Positions 1 to 6,292 of a stretch of 6,427 nt of DNA are shown piece after piece. Every line of letters starts with the position of its first letter. Position 1 is the first letter of the stretch. The DNA is from Eubacterium sp. Its GTDB lineage: Bacteria > Bacillota_A > Clostridia > Lachnospirales > Lachnospiraceae. A program made the translations under genes and the position numbers. The stretch spans positions 1 through 6,427 of the forward strand of contig JAMPGN010000231.1 of the NCBI GenBank assembly GCA_023663915.1. The letters run 5' to 3'. The notes beneath the pieces are model-generated. The model did no database searches, was not told the DNA's origin, and worked only from the letters and a program-made list of their open reading frames with translations.

Positions 1-265
1 CTAACAGAATCATAAATTTTTCCCCTAAAAGGAATCCCAAATCATTATAAATTCCATCAGTCAGAACATTCTTAATTGTAATGTCTGTTAATTCGTCCTC
101 TGTGGCTGCTTTATCCTCTGGGTGGAGTGCCTTGTATAATTGCAGCAGATATTTTCTAATTTTGAATAAATCAGAAAATACACTGTCCTTGATAGTATAT
201 TTAGCTATTATTTCTTCTTCGGACACTGTCTGCTTTGTATCTAAGGACTTTAGTCCTTTTTGCAC
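1..265 (-). CDS. Rpn / PD-(D/E)XK nuclease-family transposase, N-terminal part (runs off the window)
   Basis: Reading the minus strand from GTG at 265 gives 88 residues without a stop before the window edge. The protein matches, from memory, the N-terminus of the Rpn/PDDEXK transposase-like family that is abundant in Lachnospiraceae. Recognisable blocks are KDSVFSDLF (residues 26–34), YLLQLYKALHPED (39–51), DELTDITIKNVL (57–68) and YNDLGF (73–78). The Asp in YNDLGF is the likely first metal ligand, and the rest of the nuclease core lies outside the window. The GTG start is chosen because GAGGTGA (277–271) sits 5 nt upstream. An in-frame GTG at 274 lies inside that ribosome site, and a stop follows at 286–284. 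Family members are linked to RecA-independent recombination or DNA cleavage; whether this copy is intact cannot be judged. The surrounding DNA is more AT-rich than the rest of the window. Confidence 0.85.
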   Translation of the reverse strand, partial: MQKGLKSLDTKQTVSEEEIIAKYTIKDSVFSDLFKIRKYLLQLYKALHPEDKAATEDELTDITIKNVLTDGIYNDLGFLLGEKFMILL

Positions 266-291
266 GCTTATCACCTCGGTTTCCTAAAATC

Positions 292-330
292 TGTGACAGA
301 AGATAGTAAGTATAAACTGCTCCTGTCACA
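292..330 (-). repeat. 8-bp inverted repeat at the start of the Rpn-gene leader
   Basis: CTGTCACA (323–330) and TGTGACAG (292–299) are perfect inverted copies with 23 nt between them. The distal arm coincides with the predicted transcription start, so the element would either form a stem-loop at the extreme 5' end of the mRNA or act as a DNA operator. It lies 15–60 nt upstream of the ribosome-binding site. Confidence 0.5.
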
Positions 331-335
331 CCTTG

Positions 336-364
336 ATTATACAGAAAAATGTTTGTACTTACAA
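336..364 (-). promoter_or_regulatory. Sigma-A-type promoter for the Rpn-family gene
   Basis: On the minus strand, TTGTAA (364–359) and a perfect TATAAT (341–336) are separated by exactly 17 bp. The predicted start of transcription is near 329–330, giving a leader of about 65 nt before the GTG at 265. This is seen in the sequence; activity is inferred. Confidence 0.65.
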
Positions 365-698
365 TAAAAATTCGCATTAAATTTCTTCTTCCATCCACTG
401 GCAGCCGCCCATGGATTATAGCCATTAAAATTTTTCCGTCATTGGATATCCATAGACTGTATTTTGTAATATGTCCGTCCGCTCCACTGTGTCCCATTAT
501 TTGCAGCCTGCTACTCCGTACTATTGATAATACGGTTAATGGTTTCAAAAAGTTTCATCATTACAAAACTCTTCACTTGCTAAGTTAAAAAGTTTTTACG
601 GTTTATAACCCCCGACAGTAACGCCATATTTTTATTCTACTCTATCCAAGGACACAAAATTTTCTCAATTTGAACATATTTTTTCCGCAAATGCCCTG

Positions 699-734
699 TA
701 TAATTTTCCCATACATTATTTAGCATGTTATCCT
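699..734 (+). promoter_or_regulatory. Possible promoter region of the VTC–DUF4956–CotH operon
   Basis: Two weak candidates exist. A perfect TATAAT lies at 699–704, but its only good upstream hexamer, TTGAAC (670–675), is 23 bp away, too far for a normal promoter. Alternatively TATCCT (729–734) is preceded by an extended TG (726–727) and lies 17 bp after TTCCCA (706–711). Either gives a leader of roughly 75–105 nt. No strong promoter is seen, so the operon may depend on another sigma factor or an activator. Confidence 0.3.
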
Positions 735-754
735 ATATACACTCATTACAATCG

Positions 755-784
755 GTCTGCATGACAAACTCTGGTTTCGCAGAC
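755..784 (+). promoter_or_regulatory. Hairpin in the leader of the polyphosphate polymerase gene
   Basis: GTCTGC (755–760) pairs with GCAGAC (779–784). Inside it, AAAC (766–769) pairs with GTTT (774–777) around a TCTG tetraloop, leaving a five-base and a one-base internal bulge. A competing pairing of CGGTC (753–757) with GACCG (791–795) is also possible. The element ends just before the ribosome site AAAGGAG (798–804), so it could modulate translation. No known riboswitch class is recognised. Confidence 0.35.
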
Positions 785-815
785 ATGACGGACCGGGAAA
801 GGAGCCTCACTCCGC

Positions 816-1487
816 ATGACTTATCGACATGAATGGAAACACGAGATTAATCTATCCGACATGGTCACTCTCAGAAGCCGCCTGCGCGCAGTCGCCCTGA
901 CCGACTCCCACGCCATAAACGGAATCTATGAAATCCGAAGCCTGTACTTCGATGATCTGTCAGACAAAGCTCTCCGCGAGAAATTAGATGGTGTAAACCA
1001 TCGTGAAAAATTCCGCCTCAGATACTATAACAAAGATACTTCCTTGATTCATCTGGAGAAAAAAAGCAAGCACAACGGATTGGGGACGAAAGAGAATGCT
1101 ACTGTAACAAAAGAGGAGGCACAGGCAATCATCGATGGCGATTACGAATGGATGGCCAAAAGCCAGTATCCTCTCATCAAGGAGTTATACGCCAAAATAA
1201 CCACACAGCAGCTTCGCCCCAAAACCATTGTCGACTACACGAGAGAGCCGTATATATTTCCTGCGGGCAATGTCAGGATCACCATGGATTACCATATCAG
1301 AACCGGGCTTAAGTGCACAGATTTCTTAAACCCCGATTGCGTTACGATTCCCGCAAGCAATGCACCCATCATCCTTGAGGTAAAATGGGACGCGTATCTT
1401 CCGGATATTATCCGGGACATCATTCAACTTGAAGGGCGGCATTCCTGCGCTTTTTCCAAATATGCTACTTGCCGGGTATATGGATAG
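816..1487 (+). CDS. VTC-domain polyphosphate polymerase family protein
   Basis: This 223-residue protein is a stand-alone VTC catalytic domain of the CYTH/triphosphate tunnel metalloenzyme fold. In eukaryotic Vtc4 this domain makes polyphosphate from ATP inside a beta-barrel tunnel lined by basic and acidic residues. Matching blocks are RHEWKHEI (4–11), IRSLYFDD (40–47), REKFRLRYY (63–71, alternating Arg), HLEKKSK (79–85), TIVDYTREPY (137–146), VRITMDYHIRTG (153–164) and LEVKWD (187–192). There is no signal peptide or membrane segment and no SPX sensor domain, so it is predicted to be cytosolic. The ATG at 816 fits the family N-terminus. AAAGGAG (798–804) is 11 nt upstream, rather far, so translation may be moderate. 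It is the first gene of a three-gene operon with a 47-nt gap to the DUF4956 gene. Activity is inferred from homology; other CYTH-fold activities are not excluded. Confidence 0.9.
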   Translation: MTYRHEWKHEINLSDMVTLRSRLRAVALTDSHAINGIYEIRSLYFDDLSDKALREKLDGVNHREKFRLRYYNKDTSLIHLEKKSKHNGLGTKENATVTKEEAQAIIDGDYEWMAKSQYPLIKELYAKITTQQLRPKTIVDYTREPYIFPAGNVRITMDYHIRTGLKCTDFLNPDCVTIPASNAPIILEVKWDAYLPDIIRDIIQLEGRHSCAFSKYATCRVYG

Positions 1488-1534
1488 AAAAACGAGCGAA
1501 CTCGAAAAATATATCATATAAGGGGAGAAAAATT

Positions 1535-2206
1535 ATGACTTTTAATGACATCTTCAAATCCAGTTTTCTGGAAAATGTAACGAGCGTGAGCTTGCTCGAT
1601 ATGGCTCTTGCCTTGATTCTTGCCTTTGGTCTTGGCATGTTCATTTTCCTTGTTTACAAAAAGACCTTTTCTGGCGTTATGTACTCGTCCAGTTTCGGCG
1701 TTACTCTGGTTGCGCTTACCATGATCACGACGCTGGTAATCCTCGCGGTAACATCTAACGTAGTGCTTTCCCTCGGTATGGTCGGCGCCTTATCGATCGT
1801 CCGTTTCCGCACTGCAATTAAGGAACCGCTAGATATCGCCTTTCTGTTCTGGTCGATTGCCGTTGGAATCGTTCTCGCCGCTGGATTGATCCCGTTAGCC
1901 GTGATCGGCAGTGTTGCGATCGGCATTTTTCTGCTAATTTTCGTCAATCGAAAATCCTATGTCAATCCCTACATCATCGTGATCAACTGCACGGACCAGG
2001 ACAGCGAGCAAAAAGCTACTGAATATTTAAAGCAACAGGTAAACCGTTTTGTCGTGAAAAGCAAGACGGTACGAAAAGGGTCAATCGAAATCAACGCTGA
2101 AATCCGCATGAAAAATGATAACACAGATTTTATCAACACGCTTGCAGATATGGAAGGCGTTGAGAATGCTGTGCTCGTCAGCTACAACGGGGATTATATG
2201 GGCTAA
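1535..2206 (+). CDS. DUF4956 domain membrane protein
   Basis: The protein has 223 residues. The ATG at 1535 is preferred over an upstream in-frame ATG at 1469 because it follows GGGGAG (1522–1527) with 7-nt spacing, and because the earlier start would overlap the VTC gene and add a non-family tail. Four hydrophobic segments are visible at about residues 22–41, 54–78, 100–118 and 119–137. Between the second and third lies the highly characteristic stretch GALSIVRFRTAIKEPLD (84–100), rich in Arg and Lys. Residues 144–223 form a soluble alpha/beta domain, probably cytosolic. The family has no established function that I know of. The gene recurs beside VTC and CotH genes, as here, which suggests that it is the membrane partner of the polymerase. 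A role in passing polyphosphate or anchoring VTC is inference. The stop codon overlaps the ribosome site of the next gene, so the two are translationally close. Confidence 0.88.
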   Translation: MTFNDIFKSSFLENVTSVSLLDMALALILAFGLGMFIFLVYKKTFSGVMYSSSFGVTLVALTMITTLVILAVTSNVVLSLGMVGALSIVRFRTAIKEPLDIAFLFWSIAVGIVLAAGLIPLAVIGSVAIGIFLLIFVNRKSYVNPYIIVINCTDQDSEQKATEYLKQQVNRFVVKSKTVRKGSIEINAEIRMKNDNTDFINTLADMEGVENAVLVSYNGDYMG

Positions 2207-2217
2207 GGAGGACTCCC

Positions 2218-4188
2218 ATGTCTACAAGTAAACATTTTGACAAAATATGCTGTATCATATTGACGGCTGTGCTTCTCCTGACAGCCTTGTTTTTCAATGC
2301 CCAAAAGCTGGGAGTGCAGGCGGTAAGCGCGGCGGTAGGATATGCCTCAAGATTGTTCAATACCGCCACGGTGCATACCATCGATATCGTGATGGACGAC
2401 TGGGATTCTTTTATCGAAAACTGCAATGATGAACAGTATGCCGACTGCACGGTCATCATCGACGGCGAAGCCTATCGCAATGTCGCTATCCGCGCAAAGG
2501 GAAATACTTCCCTCACCTCGGTAGAATCCTATGGAAATAACCGTTACAGTTTTAAGATTGAATTTGACCACTACGACGACGCAATCAGCTACTATGGGCT
2601 CGATAAGTTATGTCTGAACAATATCATTCAAGATAACACTTATATGAAAGATTACCTCACCTATCGGCTCATGCAGGAGTTTGGTGCAGACGCTCCGCTT
2701 TGCAGTTACAGTTATATCACGGTGAACGGCAACGACTGGGGACTTTACCTTGCGGTGGAAGGCGTGGAGGATTCCTTTCTGCAGCGCAGTTACGGGAACA
2801 ATTATGGGCAGCTTTACAAACCGGACAGTATGAGTATGGGCGGCGGACGCGGCAATGGGCGCGAGTTTGATATGGATAATTTCAAGATGCCGGATATGCC
2901 TACTGACAGAGAAAATGCAGAGAAAGACAGCGGAAATCATACGGAATCTGGCAACCAAGACACGGGCAGACGCGAAGACAACCATGCGCTCACTGACAGA
3001 CCAGATATGAAAGGAAGCGGCGAAATCAATATCCTTGCCGACAAAGGAGAAGAAGAACATGGTATATCATCACATGCCTTCAGCAGAGGGAGTAACGATG
3101 TCTCGCTCATCTACACCGACGATGAGTTTGACAGTTACTCCAACATATTTGACAATGCCAAAACCGATCTGTCCGATGCCGACAAAACAAGGCTGATCGA
3201 ATCCATCAAAAAATTAAACAACAACGAAGATATAGAAAATATTGTGGATGTAGACGAGGTAATTCGATATTTTGTCGTGCACAATTTCGTGCTAAACTTT
3301 GACAGTTATACCGGAAACATGATTCACAATTATTATCTGTATGAAGACAACGGGCAGCTCTCTATGATCCCTTGGGATTACAATCTTGCTTTTGGCGGCT
3401 TTGAATCACAGAGTAACGCTGCTGAACTTGTCAACTACCCGATTGATACGCCTGTATCCGGCGGAACGGTGGATTCCCGACCGATGCTTGCATGGATATT
3501 CAACGATGAAAAGTACACCGATTTATATCACCAATATTTTGTGGAATTTATTACTGAATATTTTGACAGCGGTAAGTTTGACGCTATGGTCGATTCTGCC
3601 AAAGAACTGATCGCCCCGTATGTAGAAAGCGATCCGACGAAATTCTGCGCTTATGAAGAATTTGAAAATAGTGTATCCACCCTGAAAGATTTCTGCGCAT
3701 TGCGCGCAGAGAGTGTAAACGGACAGCTTGACGGAACGATCCCAGCCACCACAACGGGACAGACTCAAGACAGTTCCGCCCTCATCGACGCGGATGGAAT
3801 TACGATTGCAGATATGGGAAACATGGGACAAATGGGCGGCGGATTTGCGAGAAATAATGAACGTTTTAATAACAGAGATTCGTTTGGCAGGCAAGAGGAC
3901 GCTATCGAGGCTTTCAACCCGCAGGATGATTTTGTCCCGCTGGACGGCTCAGCTTCTTCGGATGTTCCCTCTGCCCCTAATGCTTTCAATCCGCCAGACG
4001 AATCCCCTGCGTTTAATGCTTTCGCCTCACCAAATGATTCCGCCGCACTGCCCGGCAATTTCACTCCGCCGGACATGCAAAACGGGAGTCCGGCTAATTT
4101 CACCGTCTCTCTGATATTGCTCGGTGTATCGATTGGTATTTTAATCCTCGGTCTTGCGACCGCGTTTTTATTCCGAAGACGTCGGTGA
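2218..4188 (+). CDS. CotH kinase family protein, membrane-anchored
   Basis: The protein has 656 residues. The start follows AAGGAGGA (2205–2212) with 5-nt spacing. CotH of Bacillus is an atypical secreted protein kinase that phosphorylates spore-coat proteins. Family blocks seen here are IRAKGNTSL (91–99), LNNIIQDNTYMKDYL (133–147), YGQLYKPD (196–203) and IPWDYNLAFGG (384–394), where Asp387 is the likely metal/ATP-binding acid. A hydrophobic segment at 10–26 acts as signal peptide or anchor, with a possible cleavage site after VSA (36–38). The C-terminus has a second transmembrane helix (630–652) ending in four arginines, so the kinase domain should face outside. Two low-complexity segments stand out: 204–293 (Gly, Asp, Met, charged) inserted within the kinase domain, and about 509–628 (Pro, Ser, Asn, Phe) as a linker or stalk before the last helix. 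Substrate unknown; a sporulation role is not shown by context. Confidence 0.9.
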   Translation: MSTSKHFDKICCIILTAVLLLTALFFNAQKLGVQAVSAAVGYASRLFNTATVHTIDIVMDDWDSFIENCNDEQYADCTVIIDGEAYRNVAIRAKGNTSLTSVESYGNNRYSFKIEFDHYDDAISYYGLDKLCLNNIIQDNTYMKDYLTYRLMQEFGADAPLCSYSYITVNGNDWGLYLAVEGVEDSFLQRSYGNNYGQLYKPDSMSMGGGRGNGREFDMDNFKMPDMPTDRENAEKDSGNHTESGNQDTGRREDNHALTDRPDMKGSGEINILADKGEEEHGISSHAFSRGSNDVSLIYTDDEFDSYSNIFDNAKTDLSDADKTRLIESIKKLNNNEDIENIVDVDEVIRYFVVHNFVLNFDSYTGNMIHNYYLYEDNGQLSMIPWDYNLAFGGFESQSNAAELVNYPIDTPVSGGTVDSRPMLAWIFNDEKYTDLYHQYFVEFITEYFDSGKFDAMVDSAKELIAPYVESDPTKFCAYEEFENSVSTLKDFCALRAESVNGQLDGTIPATTTGQTQDSSALIDADGITIADMGNMGQMGGGFARNNERFNNRDSFGRQEDAIEAFNPQDDFVPLDGSASSDVPSAPNAFNPPDESPAFNAFASPNDSAALPGNFTPPDMQNGSPANFTVSLILLGVSIGILILGLATAFLFRRRR

Positions 4189-4195
4189 TTGTACC

Positions 4196-5056
4196 TTACT
4201 CATTCGGTTTATAATGGAACCGCCCAAACAGCTCCTCGGTTCTGAGCGCATTTACGAACGCGCTTTCGTCTGCTTTTTTAATCGCGCTGATGACTTCCCG
4301 GCTCTCTTCTCTGGACACCACGGAATATACAACTTTCCGCTTCTGGTGTTCATAGGAGCCTTCGCCGCTTAGGATCGTCGCACCGTGCATACTTACCGCA
4401 TTGATTGCCCTACAGACCGCATCCGCCTGGTTGGTCACAATAAACAATGTCTGCTTCTGATACCTTTTATACAGCATATGAAGCACCTGCGTGGACGCAT
4501 ACTGATAAATGATGGAGTATAGCGCCTTATCAAATCCGAACAAAAGACCTGCAATCATGATGATGACAACATTGAATGCAAGAATAAAATTCCATGCGTC
4601 CACGCCCTTTTTCTCTGACAGATAGATCGAGATAAAGTCCGTGCCGCCCGTGGTCGCATTCATTGACAGGCACAGGCTGATCGCAAAACCGCTGATGATT
4701 CCGCCAAAGATACTGATCAGCAGAATATCATATGTCACGACAATCTCCGGTATAATATCTGTCAATATACTTGTCACCAGAATTGACAGGCAGGAATACA
4801 AGGTAAACTTTTTGCCGATAAAACGGAAACCAATATAGATCGGCACCGCATTTAACAATAGATTGACCGGTGTATACGGAATATTGATATGGAAAAACAT
4901 TTTACATATACTCTGTATCAATATCGTCAAACCCGTAGCACCGCCCGGATACAATCCGCCCGTACTGACAAATGTCTTGATATTGATTGCCATGAGTGCC
5001 GACGCAAGGCAGATGACCACAATTCGTTTTCCATCTTTTTTCAGTTCAAAAGTCAT
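4196..5056 (-). CDS. YitT family membrane protein (YitT domain + DUF2179)
   Basis: The protein has 286 residues from the ATG at 5056, preceded by GGGGG at 5070–5066. An earlier in-frame ATG at 5110 falls in the loop of an intercistronic stem-loop and would add 18 residues unlike the family N-terminus, so it is rejected. The N-terminal YitT region has several transmembrane segments (about 12–28, 38–55, 61–79, 86–103, 110–131, 156–175) and the typical motifs GGLYPGGATG (33–42) and GGTDF (137–141). The C-terminal DUF2179 region (about 202–280) is soluble and begins with TLFIVTNQ. Length and order match the usual family layout. The molecular function of YitT proteins is not established as far as I know; a transporter role is a guess. 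The gene is probably co-transcribed with the upstream DHH gene. Its stop lies only 7 bp from the stop of the convergent cotH-like gene. Confidence 0.9.
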   Translation of the reverse strand: MTFELKKDGKRIVVICLASALMAINIKTFVSTGGLYPGGATGLTILIQSICKMFFHINIPYTPVNLLLNAVPIYIGFRFIGKKFTLYSCLSILVTSILTDIIPEIVVTYDILLISIFGGIISGFAISLCLSMNATTGGTDFISIYLSEKKGVDAWNFILAFNVVIIMIAGLLFGFDKALYSIIYQYASTQVLHMLYKRYQKQTLFIVTNQADAVCRAINAVSMHGATILSGEGSYEHQKRKVVYSVVSREESREVISAIKKADESAFVNALRTEELFGRFHYKPNE

Positions 5057-5090
5057 AGTATATTTCCCCCGTTCGTACTGATAACTGACA

Positions 5091-5126
5091 ACGACGACAT
5101 ACCTTCGCACGAAAGTATATCGTCGT
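5091..5126 (-). other. Intercistronic stem-loop between the DHH gene and the yitT-family gene
   Basis: Plus-strand positions 5091–5106 and 5111–5126 form a 16-bp stem with a four-base loop. In minus-strand RNA every position pairs, with two G·U wobbles. In plus-strand RNA the same two positions would be A·C mismatches, so the structure favours the minus-strand transcript. No T-run follows in that direction, so it is not a standard intrinsic terminator. It may set relative mRNA stability or allow partial readthrough in the DHH–yitT unit. Confidence 0.6.
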
Positions 5127-5156
5127 ATTTGTATTTATTCTTATATGCTCTATCGG

Positions 5157-6077
5157 TTAGGCGTTTGCCAGCCCACAAAGCTCGTTGAGCATCTTCGGAA
5201 GCTCTTCACCCATATTCTCATCCGTAAACTGGCATGTGCCGACTTTCTTATGTCCGCCACCGCCATATTTAAGCATCAGGCTTCCGACATTCACATTACT
5301 TGTCTTATTCAAAATACTGTAACCCACTGCCGCAGAGCATCCCAAGCCGCCTTTCCCATTGACAATCCATGCCGAAATATTCTGTTCCGGATACATGCTG
5401 TAGATCATGAAACGATTGCCTGTATAGATCGTCTCTACGCCTCTTAAGTCCGTAATGATAACGTTGCCTTTCACCTCCGTGTGAGCCGCAACCATCTCTT
5501 TAAACTTCTCCGTCTGCTCGTTATATACTTCAATACGCTCTTGGACATCCGGCAGATTCAGAATCTCCTCCGTCGTCATAGTACGGCACGCATCCATCAA
5601 TTTCTCCATAAGCTGATAATTGGAAATCGTAAAGTTGTGGAAACGGCCGAGTCCCGTCCTGGGATCCATCAGATAACCGACAAGAATCCAGCCCTGCGGA
5701 TTCTGAACCTCATCGATCGTAAGATTTCCGGAATCAACTTTGTCCACTGCCTCCATCATATCATCAAACTGAGGAAATCTCTCCCTGCCGCCGTAATACT
5801 CATAGATAATTCTGGCACAAGAAGGCGTCATACGGCTCTCGCCCTTGTATTTCCCTTCCAACTGTAATCTCTCATGCTCGCTGGAATGATGGTCAAACCA
5901 CAAACCACATCCTTCCACATAAGGAACATTGGCAAGGCAGTCATCCTCTGTGATCTCAACCAGTCCATCCTGTAAATCCTTGGGATGCGCAAACTTCCAA
6001 TGGTCAATAATACCCGCTTCTTTCAGCAACGCCCCACATGCAAGTCCATCAAAATCCGAACGTGTTACCAACCTCAT
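5157..6077 (-). CDS. DHH family phosphoesterase (exopolyphosphatase / NrnA-NrnB-like)
   Basis: The protein has 306 residues. The start at 6077 is chosen because GGAGGA (6088–6083) lies 5 nt upstream; the longer frame from 6095 adds six residues across that site. DHH-superfamily motifs are in order: SDFDG (7–11) with Asp8 and Asp10, FDHHS (61–65) as the signature, VDKVDSGN (111–118) and the C-terminal GGGGHKKVGT (272–281) of a DHHA1-type substrate domain. These acidic and His residues bind two metal ions, usually manganese. The superfamily includes yeast-type exopolyphosphatase, RecJ, nanoRNases and cyclic-dinucleotide phosphodiesterases, so the substrate is uncertain. Close relatives are, as I recall, often labelled exopolyphosphatase, and the polyphosphate polymerase gene nearby is suggestive. 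There is no signal peptide, so it is cytosolic. It is expressed from its own promoter at 6161–6189 and is followed by the yitT-family gene after 100 bp. Confidence 0.9.
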   Translation of the reverse strand: MRLVTRSDFDGLACGALLKEAGIIDHWKFAHPKDLQDGLVEITEDDCLANVPYVEGCGLWFDHHSSEHERLQLEGKYKGESRMTPSCARIIYEYYGGRERFPQFDDMMEAVDKVDSGNLTIDEVQNPQGWILVGYLMDPRTGLGRFHNFTISNYQLMEKLMDACRTMTTEEILNLPDVQERIEVYNEQTEKFKEMVAAHTEVKGNVIITDLRGVETIYTGNRFMIYSMYPEQNISAWIVNGKGGLGCSAAVGYSILNKTSNVNVGSLMLKYGGGGHKKVGTCQFTDENMGEELPKMLNELCGLANA

Positions 6078-6123
6078 AATAATCCTCCATCTCAAACTAA
6101 TTCGCTTTCAAGATATATGTATC

Positions 6124-6161
6124 TGATGCTTGTCTGAAACCTAAAACACCGATAAGCATCA
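6124..6161 (-). repeat. 8-bp inverted repeat at the start of the DHH-gene leader
   Basis: TGATGCTT (6124–6131) and AAGCATCA (6154–6161) are perfect inverted copies separated by 22 nt. The upstream arm begins at the last base of the -10 box and covers the predicted transcription start. It could be an operator or, if the start is slightly upstream, a 5' stem-loop. The arrangement resembles the repeat at 292–330, but the arm sequences differ. Confidence 0.45.
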
Positions 6162-6189
6162 TTATAGACAATTTTCGCAGGTTTTTCAA
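6161..6189 (-). promoter_or_regulatory. Strong sigma-A-type promoter for the DHH–yitT unit
   Basis: On the minus strand, TTGAAA (6189–6184) and a perfect TATAAT (6166–6161) are spaced by 17 bp. Transcription should begin near 6154, leaving a leader of about 77 nt before the ATG at 6077. No further promoter of similar quality is seen before the yitT-family gene. Confidence 0.75.
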
Positions 6190-6257
6190 TATGACTGGAA
6201 AAATCGGTGCAAATAAATTCTCGATTTTCTTTTTGTTTAGAAACTTGGTAAAAGTCC

Positions 6258-6286
6258 TTGAAATAAAATCGTAATCATGATATTAT
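6258..6286 (+). promoter_or_regulatory. Sigma-A-type promoter for the 3'-end RNA
   Basis: TTGAAA (6258–6263), a 17-bp spacer and TATTAT (6281–6286) with an extended TG at 6278–6279 make a strong plus-strand promoter. Predicted initiation is near 6293. It is divergent from the DHH promoter, with about 70 bp between the two -35 boxes. Confidence 0.7.
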
Positions 6287-6292
6287 TTTTTT

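Larger units (their letters stand above)
266..815. other. AT-rich intergenic stretch, no convincing gene
   Basis: Open frames of 79 codons (plus) and 115 codons (minus) cross this stretch. Neither has a recognisable domain or a good ribosome site, and the minus one overlaps the Rpn gene start out of frame. What it does hold is the Rpn promoter and its inverted repeat (292–364), an AT palindrome AAAAAGTTTTT at 587–597, a possible promoter for the downstream operon (699–734) and a hairpin at 755–784. The base composition is more AT-rich than the operon that follows, consistent with a boundary between accessory and core sequence. Confidence 0.6.

Noticed and set aside
201..548. 115-codon open frame on the minus strand
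   Set aside because: It overlaps the Rpn gene out of frame, shows no known domain, and its first half lies over the Rpn promoter; most likely a chance frame.
349..588. 79-codon open frame on the plus strand
   Set aside because: No ribosome site, no recognisable family, and it runs antisense through the Rpn promoter region.
585..598. AT palindrome around AAAAAGTTTTT as a terminator
   Set aside because: The stem is made only of A and T around a single central base and cannot form a stable terminator hairpin.
670..704. TTGAAC plus TATAAT as a promoter for the VTC operon
   Set aside because: The spacer is 23 bp, outside the working range for sigma-A promoters, so only the -10 is kept as a weak candidate.
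1469..1534. Longer DUF4956 protein starting at the upstream ATG
   Set aside because: It would overlap the VTC gene by 19 nt and add 22 residues unlike the family, while the ATG at 1535 has a good ribosome site.
5091..5156. Stem-loop at 5091–5126 as a terminator for the DHH gene
   Set aside because: No T-run follows the stem on the minus strand; the T-rich side belongs to the plus strand, where two stem positions mismatch.
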